This document shows positions 42,832-53,564 of a stretch of DNA of 64,000 nt, in pieces (the stretch's first letter is position 1; every line of letters starts with the position of its first letter). The notes under the pieces were generated by a model that made no database searches, was not told where the DNA came from, and saw only the letters and a list, made by a program, of their open reading frames with translations. A program made the translations under genes and the position numbers. Source of the stretch: Serripes groenlandicus (taxonomy: Eukaryota > Mollusca > Bivalvia > Cardiida > Cardiidae); the NCBI GenBank assembly GCA_031761405.1, contig JASEVX010000005.1, positions 4,025,391 to 4,089,390 on the forward strand, in the 5' to 3' direction.

Positions 42832-44056
42832 CCAACAACCAACACAGGCGCCGCCTCCGCTCGAATTGGGACCAATTCGATTCAGTGGCAAAGGAATTGA
42901 ACTTAGCGAAGAAAGATTTCCACTTACCCGTTCCGTTGAAATACAGTGATTTAGGTACACTGAAGGACCGTCTGGTTCCCCGGTCACGAGCCGTATATCC
43001 ATAACGATCCTCATCACCATCGGAATCAGACTGGCCATGCCCATACATAACGTCACGTGATGTTGTGGATCTCCTTCGCGATTGTATATTCCTTGGCCTA
43101 TAATCAAAGGGCGAGTCCTGTGGACCCCTATTACGGACACGCTGTCCGTCAAATGAAACATGACGAGGAACATGTTTATAATGTTCCTCTAAATTCTCCC
43201 TTCCCGAAGGGTATGGGAGATTGTCCGTTCCCGCTGGTCTGTAATGCGAATCACTGACCTGCTGGAACTCATGTTTCCTAACCACGGGTTTATTACACCC
43301 TAAATTCTCCCTTCCCGAAGGGTATGGGAGATTGTCCATTCCCGCTGGTCTATAATGTGAATCACGGACCCGCTGGAATTTGGACACATTACCTTTAACC
43401 TCAGTAGGTCCAGAGACGGCGGCTGGGATTTGATCAAGACCCATTATATTTCTTAGAGTCCCATGGTCCAAGGATACCGTAACATGCCTCCTCCCGTCCC
43501 AAATATATGAGTCATGAGGAGTATGATCCGTACCCATGGCTTCTGCAAATGCCTCTCGGACCGGGGTATGCCTGAAATCCCCAAATGATGAGGGTTCTTC
43601 CTCTTCCTGCCTCGACCTAACCGGACCATTATTCTCATGGTCAGGCGATTTTTCAGGCCTACATTTCGGTAAACCCAGACGCTCGGATGACACATTTTCA
43701 TGCCCCCTCCGACCGTCTGATTTTCCCGAACCACGATTAATCCAAGTATCCGCTACCGCCTCCAAAGCCAACTGATGTTTAGATTTGTCAGATTGCTCCT
43801 TAACATTCTTTTGGACTGAACTTTCATAATCAAAATGGGCAGGATCAATTCGAGAATTTATTACTGCAAGAACTTCTGCAGTAATAGGTCGTTGCTTTCG
43901 CCTAAGACTAAGAATCTTCCTAATACCCTCTTCTCCGTTGTCGGAGACATCTAACTCCAATTCATGCGCTCCGGAAACTGACGGGACCTCGGTTTTGCCT
44001 GGCGGCAATAGTTCATTTAAAGATTCATTATCTTCGAATTCTGAATTAACAGACAT
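42785..44056 (-). CDS. Gypsy-type Gag-like ORF, C-terminally deleted
   Basis: ATG at 44056, preceded by a pyrimidine tract and ctaag that could serve as a splice acceptor. 423 codons. The first ~330 residues are polar and low-complexity, with an internal duplication (FQRVRDSHYRPAGMDNLPYP and FQQVSDSHYRPAGTDNLPYP). FNGTGKWKSFFAKFNSFA followed by RRRRLCWLLDG is the classic Gag motif of Ty3/Gypsy elements. Homology ends at ~42830, where a different frame carries integrase; the last ~13 residues are a shadow of integrase. The nucleocapsid knuckle, protease, RT and RNase H that should lie between are absent, so this element depended on another copy or is dead. Confidence 0.75.
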   Translation of the reverse strand: MSVNSEFEDNESLNELLPPGKTEVPSVSGAHELELDVSDNGEEGIRKILSLRRKQRPITAEVLAVINSRIDPAHFDYESSVQKNVKEQSDKSKHQLALEAVADTWINRGSGKSDGRRGHENVSSERLGLPKCRPEKSPDHENNGPVRSRQEEEEPSSFGDFRHTPVREAFAEAMGTDHTPHDSYIWDGRRHVTVSLDHGTLRNIMGLDQIPAAVSGPTEVKGNVSKFQRVRDSHYRPAGMDNLPYPSGRENLGCNKPVVRKHEFQQVSDSHYRPAGTDNLPYPSGRENLEEHYKHVPRHVSFDGQRVRNRGPQDSPFDYRPRNIQSRRRSTTSRDVMYGHGQSDSDGDEDRYGYTARDRGTRRSFSVPKSLYFNGTGKWKSFFAKFNSFATESNWSQFERRRRLCWLLDGIHSHDDRSIHQMG

Positions 44057-45748
44057 CTTAGCAGAATTTGAAAAAAAAAATGTACCGGAGCACCTAAACA
44101 GGTAATGTAATATTCACTTCCCGCAAGAAATGCTGGTAGCAAATAATTTTCCAACGAAAAAACGATGGAAAAGATATAACGTAGGTGTATTTTACCTTAT
44201 ATCTCTGGTCAACCTTGATAATAAATAGTCAATCTGTAATTGAAAAGAAAATATAGAAGCATGTAATTTATTTAAAGCCATAGCATAATGCTTTACCCAT
44301 GGATGGCTCGGCGTACTACAAATGGATCCTTTAAAGGCTGATTTTAAGTGGTCCCCAAAGTGTGCACCTCGCGTGCACCGTGCCAGCGTACTTCCACTAT
44401 TACGTGGATACATGTTTAAAGTAGCCCGACCGGAACACCCGAGATCCAGACTCCATGGATTCTATAGAAAAACTAATGAATTAGTTCTCCGAGAGAGCAT
44501 ACCGTGCCCCCCTGGCCAGCGTACTTCCACTTTTACATGGATACATGTTTAAAGTAGCCCGACCGGAACCCACGATATCCTTCACAAGAAATCTAGAGAC
44601 CAATATAAAAAAAATGCACTCCCACTGCAGCAGCCGGGAAACCCCCTCCAAAGAACGCAAATTGCATCATAAATAATCAGTCATTATAAAGCTTATATGC
44701 ACTCCCATATACAGAAATACAATGGTAAAATAAAATTTAATCGGAATAAATACTGAAATCAATTATCAAGGTCATTCAGTCAAAAGTTTGTTTCCCTAAC
44801 TTTAGGCAGACGATAGGAGTTCAAGTTCCGGACGTCATAAACATCGTCTGCTTAACCGCAAATTATCAATCCCACCTTACCCGAAGGAAAGTGCCGGGAA
44901 TATAGACAATAGGCAGAAGCGACAATGACAATTCCGTCACAAAGTAAGGTACGGGATTTTTATAAACTCCCGGACTCTCATTACTTAATTATTTTTTAAT
45001 TTAGTTTGAAATATTATTAACTAGTCTTAATTTACAAACATGGCGGATGGAAACACAACACACACAAAAAACGCACGTGCTAAACCGTTCTCACCCCAGT
45101 AAAAGCTGGGCGGATAACGTTTCACGTCTGTGCAGTTGAATGTCGAAACAAAACATTTAACACAAATAAATAACGCCCTGGCTGTTGTAAATTTAAATTT
45201 AATTTAAATGAATTTAAATGGAAAAACATTATTGGAAAAGATATTTTCAAAAAAAAAAAAAATAGTCGTAAAAAAAAACGTTTTAAAGTGTACACATGTT
45301 TCAAAAAATAAATGGCAACCAAATATCTATGCTAGGTGACTATAACTCCCAAAGCCCTAGAAAAAACCCTAAAAGGCGATGGTTTAACATAACGCCCTGT
45401 ACAGCCACGTAAACATAAACCAATGGATCTCCAATATAAAACATGTATATGGCGCACGTGCAAAACATGAGCGCCAAGTGTACACAGTGTAATGAAGTTT
45501 AGATTTCACTCAAACTACTCTAAATTGTCCAAAAGACAAAAGCAGTCCAGTGAAATATATGTATTTCAGATATTTGCGAAAGACAAACTGTCAAACGAGA
45601 ATTTTGACCATTTCTCACAATATCGCAATATCTGAATAACAATGTTGTGAAAGCAAACAGCATTGCCATAACGCAAGCCGCTTCGCAGCGCCATTATTGT
45701 AACTTAATTGCCACAATGTAATAACATTATAACTTAACGTTATTACTC
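44057..45748 (-). other. Leader or intron between promoter block and Gag ORF
   Basis: No coding frame. It contains a 124-bp tandem duplication (44388-44511 and 44512-44590; phrase 'ccagcgtacttccact' with 'tagcccgaccggaa'). It is bounded on the minus strand by a consensus donor (cc|gtgagt, cut at 45751/45750) and an acceptor-like end at 44057, so it could be removed as an intron of ~1.7 kb. Alternatively it is LTR U5 plus leader. I could not locate an LTR repeat or primer binding site. Confidence 0.4.
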
Positions 45749-45925
45749 ACGGAACAGCTATCCAACGTGGTTCTTGTTCGGTGTAGTTACTATTCGTCTC
45801 TGTGGGTGTGCTATATCTGAGGCCTCGATCTCGGGGAGGACGTCTTATATACACCTGATGGTCAGGTGTAAACCACGGACCCGGAAGTCATATCCAGCGC
45901 AGATGTCGTCGCGCCGGATACAACA
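45749..45925 (-). promoter_or_regulatory. Promoter of the minus-strand Gypsy/TatD block (possible 5' LTR start)
   Basis: On the minus strand the block begins TGTTGTATCC (45925), which fits an LTR start. TATATAAG lies at 45851-45844, immediately preceded by the hairpin acacctga-tgg-tcaggtgt (45851-45869), with start expected near 45818. A donor cc|gtgagtaa follows at 45751/45750. The element's opposite end has no matching LTR. Inferred from motifs and position. Confidence 0.5.
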
Positions 45926-45926
45926 C

Positions 45927-46449
45927 GTTTGAAGAAAATAGATGAATTTACCGATGGTGCCGAGCAGTTCCAGATAATAGTTGAAGCATCACAAGACAAA
46001 TTCAATGTCCTTACTGAAATCAACGAGAGTATTGTTTCAACATTAACAGAAGAAGACGACTATGAAGCCGAAGTGGTAGACACTGAGGAATATATGTTAG
46101 ACTTAAAACTGAACATAAAGGTCTTGGAAACACGTCATAAAAAGCTTGTCGCTGATGTCATACCGCCGCCACTGCTCCATCCCCGAGAAACCCCGCAAGA
46201 TGAGCAGCATATAAACACCAGCAACAGTGCTAACACCACAAACCGCGCCGAAGGAACTTCAGGCAACTTAGACAGAACTTCCGATAATACAAACAACACT
46301 TTCGGTAGATATGTAAGTGATGTTTCTATCAATTCTAGCCAGTCTTCGCATTTCCATCAACTTCCAAAGTTGACACTACCCATATTTAACGGCAATATAT
46401 TAGCATGGCAGACATTTTGGGATTCTTTCGAGTCAAGTGTACACACCAA
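45927..46449 (+). pseudogene. BEL/Pao gag, N-terminal part (after nested block)
   Basis: LKKIDEFTDGAEQFQIIVEA, a helical region, an Asn/Thr-rich linker and LPKLTLPIFNGNILAWQTFW-DSFESSVHTN, the standard BEL/Pao gag motif. The natural start lies on the far side of the 6.4-kb block (39420-39490, QLKRKRAAEK). From 46450 the frame runs into an unrelated LINE fragment. Confidence 0.8.
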
Positions 46450-46733
46450 CGTTTACCTTGGTTTACCTTGGGTTCGAGACCGATGTAGGCTTCGGCCTCT
46501 CTGGTCCATTTTGTCTTTGGGATATTATTCCCGCTTCCGGTCCTTCCTTTTGTAGCACAAATTTGAAAGGTGCGTTCTTCCAGTGTTTGTTAAGAATAGA
46601 TTTAAAACTGTTTACACTTTTGGCATTAATAACTTCATCAGGCAGATTATTCCAGGGGTTAATTATTTGTTGAGAAAATGGGTATTTCCTTATATTTGTT
46701 CTGCAGTGATGTTTGAAAAGTTTAAAGTTTAAA
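46450..46733 (-). mobile_element. LINE 3' fragment inserted in BEL gag
   Basis: The minus strand encodes INPWNNLPDEVINAKSVNSF and KSILNKHW, the conserved C-terminal end of CR1/L2-like RT proteins. It is followed by a tail of (ggtaaaccaa)-type repeats (46450-46470). BEL gag homology resumes directly at SLSDVQKFSYLR (46734). Confidence 0.8.
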
Positions 46734-47490
46734 CGTATCGCTATCTGATGTCCAGAAATTCAGTTACCTGAGGTCGTTACTCAAAGATGATGATGCTAGT
46801 GTTATTGAGGGATTTCCGCTAACGCATTCGATCTACGTTCAAGCCATCGATTTATTGCATGAGCGCTTTGGACAGGAACATACAATTGTGAGTGCTTACA
46901 TGCAAAATCTGTTAGAGTTACCACGTCCTACATGTAACATAATCAGTCTCAGGTTTTTTCAAGAACAAATGGAGTCGTATATCAGAGGTTTACAGTCCCT
47001 TGGTCAAGGTCAGGATTCATATGGAAACCTACTTGTTCCTGTGGTGTTGGAGAAACTTCCGGCCGAGATTAAACGTAACATGACACGTGACCATGGCGAC
47101 AATAACTGGCAGCTTCCGGATCTACTTAAGGCGTTGAAGAAAAATCAACATTATGGAGTCAGGATTACCTACGCTTACACAGGAGGTCCATACAGCTACA
47201 GCGTCTTTCTTCGCGGGAACAGGATCGAACTAAAGGAGCGCACGTATACAGCAGACGACAGATAGAATAGGACCGGGACACCCAAGATGCCCAATCTGCA
47301 CAGAACATCACTTCGCTGTCGACTGTAAAAAGGTAACTGAAGTTGTTGATCGAACGACAATTGTCAAACAGAAACAATTATGTTTTAATTCTTTAGGTAA
47401 TCATCAGGTAGTCGCATGCAGGTCGATCCACCGATGTCGTATTTGTAACCGTAAACATCACACTAGTATTTGCGACCAACAACCCCAGCA
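46734..47490 (+). pseudogene. BEL/Pao gag, C-terminal part and zinc knuckles
   Basis: LSDVQKFSYLRSLLKDDDA, AYMQNLLELPRP and VLEKLPAEIKRNMTRDHGD are BEL gag signatures. After a frame change near 47240, CPICTEHHFAVDC and CRICNRKHHTSIC form the paired zinc knuckles. A premature stop (tag near 47263) and frameshifts make it non-functional. Confidence 0.75.
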
Positions 47491-47639
47491 ATTAGTCCCA
47501 CAGAGAGTTCTGAATGCAGAGCCCCAAGTTTCAACCCAACACATACTCATACGAGAGATCAAACTACTTCCGGTTCCAGAGATCATGCTACTTCCGGTTC
47601 CACTGACCAATCTGCAATTCTTCATTCAACTTCGAAGTG

Positions 47640-48208
47640 CAGACCTAATGTTTTGCTGAATACAGCCATTGCCAAAGTTACATCTGAAAGACATTGTTTA
47701 GACGCAAACATTTTATTTGATGAAGGTGCACAGAGGTCGTTTATCACGGAAGAACTAGCAGAGACTCGATCTTCAGAGATCATGTACGGAGGTCGTACAA
47801 CTAGCAGCGTTTGGATCGTCATCAAAGCAGGTTAGTCATATGCATTTAGCGAAAGTCCATTTGATAACGGACAGGAGAGAGAAAATAGCCATAGATGTCC
47901 TGATAGTACCCACCATTGCCGTTCCTCTGAGAAATCTACAGCGTATAGTGACAACACTTTCGTATCTTCGAGGACTTAAACTTGCCCACCCGTTAACAGA
48001 CGATGAATCTTTCAACATATCACTACTGATTGGGGCAGCTAAGTACTGGGAGATTGTTGGCAACCAAGTGATACGCGGTAACGGACCTACAGCTGTACAG
48101 TCAAAGGTAGGACATCTTCTTTCCGTCCCACTTCCGGCGACGTCAGCTACGACAGACTTTATCATGAATGTCATTACATCCCCACCAGACACATACGCTC
48201 TAGAATGA
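47640..48208 (+). pseudogene. BEL/Pao protease region
   Basis: ANILFDEGAQRSFITEELAE is the retropepsin-like active-site motif of BEL elements (DEGAQ in place of the usual D-S/T-G). The second half (LRGLKLAHPLTDDESFNISL, LIGAAKYWEIVGNQVIRGNG) is in another frame starting at 47840; sequence between them is lost. Confidence 0.75.
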
Positions 48209-49075
48209 TTTTGGAAGTTAGAATCTCTGGGTATACTGAATGAGAAAGACGATGAGACAATTACCGACTACTTAGCGACATACCAGAGAAATTGCATTAC
48301 CTTCCGAGATGGTCGTTATTCGGCGCAGTTACCATGGAAAAGTGATTACCCAGATCTACCTAATAACTACAACATCACATTGCGACGCACCGAGAATACC
48401 ATCCAGAGATTACGACAAGACCCTGTTATGTAACATAAGTACGGCAAGATTATCACAGACCAAGAAGAACGCAGTTTCATAGAGAAAGATCCAGAAGACA
48501 ATCCTAGGAACAGAATTCACTACATTACACATCACGGTGTGAAGAAAGATTCAGCCACTACCCCGATCCGCATAGTGTATGACTGTAGTTGTCACCAGAA
48601 CAGAGATTCACCAAGTCTAAACGATTGTTTAGAATACACACCACCGGAGCATAACGATTTGACCAGTATCATAGTAAGATTTCGTCTAAATAGATTCGCC
48701 GTATGTACTGACATTGAGAAGGCGTTTCTGCACGTGCAACTGGATGAAGGAGATCGTGACGTCACGCGGTTCCTAGTCCGTACTCTTTGGAGCCACATGT
48801 TCACCTTTTATCTTTCACGCGACACTTTATGACAATAATCAAATCTGGGTGAGTGATCTACTGAAAAAAGATTTGTATGTAGATAATGTTATCTCTAGCT
48901 TTCCAGACGAAGACACCGTGGCTGACTACTTCCGTGATTCCCGTAACCTGATGTCGTCTGCTAGTTTCAACCTCCGTTCATGGAACTCCAACAGTGATCG
49001 TCCGTGCATGATCGCCGAAGCAGAAGATGTATTAGATTCTGACAAGATCACGAAGATTCTAGGCAGCCGAGAGAA
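48209..49075 (+). pseudogene. BEL/Pao reverse transcriptase, deleted
   Basis: Fingers/palm: RNRIHYITHHGVKKDSATTP, RIVYDCSC, CTDIEKAFLHVQLDEGDRD (first catalytic Asp), then a deletion after FLVRTLW. The second catalytic block KKDLYVDNVISSF (YVDN for the usual YVDD) is at ~48865-48900. An in-frame stop lies near 48431. RNase H is absent. Confidence 0.75.
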
Positions 49076-49159
49076 TGTGGTTACACAGATGCCAGTCCAT
49101 AAGATACCATGCCGAGATTATCAGCCTGAAGTCAACAGAAAAATGAAACACCCTGGTGA

Positions 49160-49520
49160 GACAGTTACAACTTCTCCTTGACGACGAGGGATTTATTCGT
49201 TGTGGTGGGAGAATCCACAATGCACCACTTACAGAACTTACCAGATTTCCATACTTACTTCCGGCGAAAAACACCTCTTAACTCGCGTGATCGTCTTAGA
49301 CACGCATGAGAAACATATTCACGCCGGTACGAGTGCATTGATTACCCACATACGACAGAGATATTGGATACCGTCCATTCGCCAGTACATTCAGTGCTTA
49401 CTACGGAAATGCGTCCAGTGTCGGAAAGTGATGGGAAGACCTTAGTCAGCCCCAGACCCTCCACCTCTACCAAAGATGAGAGTTCAAGATTCACCCCCAT
49501 TTGCAGTAACTGGAGTATAT
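49160..49520 (+). pseudogene. BEL/Pao integrase zinc (HHCC) domain fragment
   Basis: DDEGFIRCGGRIHNAPL opens integrase. HEKHIHAGTSALITHIRQRY and CLLRKCVQCRKVMGRP give the HHCC zinc site. Homology stops near PPFAVTGV (~49515), before the catalytic core. Sequence to ~49690 is unrecognised and then becomes tandem repeat. Confidence 0.75.
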
Positions 49521-49699
49521 TCCACGGAAGCGTTACAAATTAGAGGAAAATATGGAAGTGAGAAATCTGTCTATTCGCGTGCGCCTCTACCAGAGCGGCG
49601 ACGTTACGTACAAGCAGTACAAACAGGTGGGAGATACAAAGCAGACACGGAATTACAGACGGACAGTGTTTGAGCCCAGACTGTGACACTGACCTTTGG

Positions 49700-51130
49700 A
49701 ATAGATGGCTGGGTGATGTGCATGACACATCATCCTATAATGGAGAATAATTGTGTGAAGTTATATCAAAATCCATTCAAGCATGTTTGACCTTGACATT
49801 AGAGGTATATGTCTGGGTATTGTGACATACCACTTCGCCATGGTGAACATGTGTGCCCAGTAACTTGAGAATAATATGATGCATGGTTGAGATATGGGTC
49901 GGACAAGGTAGTCCTATCAAACAATACTCATTTTGACCTTTGACCTGTGAGGTACAAGCCACCTCATCATAGTGAAAATGTGTGTCAAGTAACTTGATAA
50001 TCCTAAGAGGCATGGTTGATATGTGGGCCGGACAAGGTAGTCCTATCAAACAGTACTCATTTTGACCTTTGACCTCTAAGTCTGACCTTGACCTTTGAGG
50101 TACAGGCCTGGGTCTTGTGCGTGATAAGCTGCCTCATCATGTACATGTGTACTGATTGCCTATGATGCATGGTCGAGATGTGAGCCGGACAAGGTAGTCC
50201 CATCAAATAGTACTCATTTTGACCTCTAAGTCTGACCTTGACATTTGAGGTACAGGCCTGGGTCTTGAGAGCAACACGCTGCATCATCATAGTGAACGTT
50301 TGTCCCAAGTTTCATGGATATCCTATGATACATGGTTGCTATCAAACAGTACTCATTTTGACCTCTAAGTGTGACCTTGACATTTCAGGTGAACATGTGT
50401 GCCAAGTAACTTGGGAATCCTATGATGCCTGGTCGAGATGTGAGCCGGACAAGGTAAAGTCCAATCAAACTACTAATTTTGACCTTTGACTTCTAAGTGT
50501 GACCTTGACATTTAAGAACATGCCAGGGTCTTGCGTGCGACATCATGGTGAATGTTTGTGCCAAGTTTCTCTGAAATCCTATGATGTATGGTTGAAATGT
50601 GGGCCGGACAAGGTACAGTAAAATCAAATAGTACTCATTTTGACATCCTAGTGTGAGTGTGACCTTGGCATTTGAGATACAGACCTGGGTCTTAAGTGTT
50701 AAACGCCGCCTCATCATGGTTAACGTTTGTGCCAAGTTTCGTGGAAATCTTATAATGCATGGTGGAGATGCGGGCCGGACAAGATAATCCTATCAAACAG
50801 TACTCATTTTGACCTTTGACCTCTAAGTGCGACCTTGACATTTGAGGTGCAGTTCTGGGTCTTGTGTGCAACACCTTGCCTTATTATTGTGAATGTTTGT
50901 GCCAAATTTCTTTCAAAACCTATGATGCGTTGTTGAAATGTTGGCCGGACAAGGTAATCCTATCAATCAGTCCTTATTTTGACCTTTGACCTCTAAGTGT
51001 GGCCTTGACATTTGAGGTACAGGCATGGGTCTTGTTCGCGACATGCCGCCTCATCATGGTAAACGATTGTGCCAAGTTTCTTTCAAATCCTATGATGCAT
51101 GATTAAGATGTGGGCCGGACAAGATTAGAC
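49700..51130 (+). repeat. Tandem array, 'gtgggccggacaaggta' family (array 1)
   Basis: Units of about 130-180 bp share 'gggccggacaaggta', 'atcaaacagtactcattttg' and 'gcctcatcatggt'. Unit length varies because some lack the middle block. Same family at 56770-58030 and 58595-58760. Minus-strand open frames across it repeat the same peptide and are not genes. Confidence 0.9.
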
Positions 51131-51169
51131 GTGACTGACAGAATCAACCAAACCAGTTTTTGACCAGTA

Positions 51170-51415
51170 GTGGACTAATAAGAGGGTTGGTGATTTATCC
51201 CAAAGCATGAAATGTTATCTGTATCTGGAATATAATGAATCTATATAGTACAGGTAACTGATCTGACATTCAGTAGAAATAAGAGGGTTGGCGATTAATC
51301 AGAAAGAATGAAATTTAATCTGCATCAGGGATATAATGAATCTATATAGTACAGGTAACTGATCTGACATAAGTATAAGTAAGAGGGTTGATGATTAATC
51401 ACAAAGCATGTTTCT
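51170..51415 (+). repeat. Diverged 101-bp satellite units
   Basis: Two and a half units of the satellite at 37680-39205 ('gaatctatatagtacaggta', 'aaagcatgaaatgttatctg'). They lie on the other side of the BEL/Gypsy complex and may be the displaced end of the same array. Confidence 0.85.
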
Positions 51416-51419
51416 GACA

Positions 51420-51865
51420 AACTTGTATTTATATACATGAATATATACATGATTGATAGATCATTTACAGTTTAAAGTACATCATTCCATCCAGAAGATG
51501 TATGTTCAAAACATTTTGGGAACAGAAGCATAACACATAAACTATACCTGCTACTTTCCCAACAATAATTAACCTCTTTTCATAAGAACTTTTATATACG
51601 AGTTGGTCGGACGATCAGGGATCTAGTTACAAATGTATAAAGTGAAGAATCTGATCAGACTGTTCAAATGCACACTCTTGCTAGAACCTTCACTGATGGC
51701 CTTCATGAAATAAAGTTCTAAATTGATATCCTGACAAAAATCTGAAAGAGTAACCCTGCGCTAATAGCATGAACATCCGATACCAGAACGTTAACGTTAC
51801 TAGACACCATTTCGCCAGATGTCAAGGAAAACCCATTTGGGCCTGGCACGCAACAAAAACATTGA
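51420..51865. other. No gene recognised
   Basis: AT-rich; a 61-codon minus-strand frame at 51718-51903 shows no domain. Confidence 0.45.
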
Positions 51866-51868
51866 TTG

Positions 51869-52087
51869 GAGCTTAAAGCCGTTTTCAAAATTTGTTCAGT
51901 CATATCAAGGCAGTCAGTTCACCTACCCATGTGTTTCCTAGCTTTCTAAACCAGTACTCCACACAACATACTTTCCAATCAACAGGCTGCTTTTCCACAT
52001 AGACTTTAAGCCCATTGGTGAAAGCCGAATGAGGCTTGGCACAGTGACTTTGAACTCAAAACAACTGGATTGACAGCCCACGTCGCT
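51869..52087 (-). mobile_element. tRNA-derived SINE, decayed
   Basis: Tail 'aaagccgttttcaaaat' with 'cagtcatatcaaggcag', body 'tttaagcccattggtgaaag' and a head trace (gtagcgacgtgggctgtcaat on the minus strand). More diverged than the other copies; the B-box is damaged. Confidence 0.75.
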
Positions 52088-52094
52088 ACAGATT

Positions 52095-52510
52095 TCACCA
52101 GGCATCAGTTCTTAAAAGTCCCATACTGCTCAATATACATGTATATTAGTAACAATTAATCTGAATATGTTAATGAATATGGAAATATTGTAATACATAA
52201 AAGTGGTTGTTTTGTTTATATATGAAAAGCTAGTTGATTTAGCACTTCACCCATTAACTGCTATCCAGTGTAACCTTCATCTTATAATGACGATAAAGTA
52301 ATGCTCATGGCAATCAAGGTTTTGATGTAAAAAGGGACATAACTCAACATCAATGGAACTGGTTTGGTTCTTGAATTTTGTAATTCCCTTTTTTTGTTGT
52401 TATCAGCCTGTAGAAATGTCATCTGAATTATGATCAATACAATCAATTTGATGTATAACGGAAATTCTACTATCGGTTTTCCTTAAGCGTAACTCATATA
52501 GACCTCCCAC
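52095..52510. other. No gene recognised
   Basis: Unique AT-rich sequence with no coding signal. Confidence 0.45.
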
Positions 52511-52514
52511 ATAA

Positions 52515-53073
52515 AACAAGAGAGCCATGATGTGACCCTGGATTGCTCACCTGATTTTTTTTTCACTTTAGCCATATAAGCCCCACCCCATGGTGACCAT
52601 AGTTTTCAACCAGTCAACATGGCTTGTAGGAATCTGATAGAGGGTCACCCTTGGAACATTTCTGCAAAATTATTTGAAAATCGGCCTAAAACTATAAAAG
52701 ATTTTTTAAGTTTTCACTATAGCCATATAAGGCAAAATTGCCCCGCCTCCTGGCGGCCATGTTTTTCGACCAATCAACATAGCTTGAAGGAATCTAATAG
52801 AGGGTCATCCAAGAATCATTTCTACAAAATTATTTGAAAATCTGCCAACCATTTTTTTTTTTTCGTTTCGTTGCCATGGAAACCAGAATTTTGCATGGAT
52901 CCCAACATTTTGAAGGAATTCTGGAGAGGCCATTGAGAGGATGCTTTCTGTGAAGTTTCATCTCAATTGACCCACTGGTCACTGAGGACAAGATGTTGAC
53001 GCACGACGCACGCTGGACAAAAGGCGATCACAATAACTCGCCTTGAGCACTTCTTCCTCAGGTGAGCTAAAAA
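52515..53073 (+). mobile_element. Tandem-core element, short copy
   Basis: 'acaagagagccatgatg' start, two and a half core units, (gacgcac)2, and a 3' hairpin 'actcgccttgagcactt...aggtgagctaaaaa'. The same layout as 21583-23022 with fewer core units. Confidence 0.85.
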
Positions 53074-53074
53074 G

Positions 53075-53560
53075 CATGTCATATTGTATTAATACAAAGA
53101 GTAAAGGTTCAAAAAAGTTTACATCATATTGTTTTAATACAAACAGTAAAGGTTCAGACAAGTCTACATCATATTGTATCAATACAAACAGTAAAGGTTC
53201 AGACAAGCTACATCAAATTGAATTAATATAAACAGTAAAGGTTCAGACAAGTTTACATCATATTGTATTAATACAAACAGTAAAGGTTCAGACAAGTTTA
53301 CATCATATTGTTTTTATACAGATAGTAAAGGTTCAGACAAGTTTACATCATATTGTTTTTATACAAATAGTAAATGTTCAGACAAGTTTACATCATATTG
53401 TATTAATACAAACAGTAAAGGATCAGACAAGTTTACATGTAGCCACAAAGTACAGTAATAAAACATTATAATATATAGATACAAGTCATATCAAACATGA
53501 CCATGTAATATTGTAAAAATACAAACAGTAAAGATTTAGACAAGTTTACATGTAGACATA
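53075..53560 (+). repeat. 45-bp minisatellite, ~10 copies
   Basis: Unit 'acatcatattgtattaatac' + 'aaacagtaaaggttcagacaag' with period 45 (e.g. 53121 and 53166). It starts directly at the 3' end of the 52515-53073 element. Unrelated in sequence to the 45-bp unit at 12690. Confidence 0.9.
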
Positions 53561-53564
53561 AGCA

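Larger units (their letters stand above)
39208..49520 (+). mobile_element. BEL/Pao LTR retrotransposon, nested and decayed
   Basis: Composite plus-strand element: LTR 39208-39394, primer binding site 39398-39410, start of gag (QLKRKRAAEKTVE, to ~39490). The gag continuation is at ~45927, then zinc knuckles, protease, RT and integrase zinc domain to ~49520. The first ~100 bp of internal sequence is separated from the rest by a 6.4-kb minus-strand Gypsy/TatD block, and gag by a LINE fragment (46450-46733). Large internal deletions remove part of RT, RNase H and most of integrase. No 3' LTR was found. Not functional. Confidence 0.8.

Noticed and set aside
42832..43173. N-terminal 114 codons of the integrase frame
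   Set aside because: This part is the shifted-frame reading of Gag codons; integrase homology begins only at about 42831.
49777..50874. Chain of minus-strand frames with QNEYCLIGLPCPAHISTM-type repeats
   Set aside because: They repeat with the DNA tandem unit and reappear at 57014-57950; no start, domain or codon bias.
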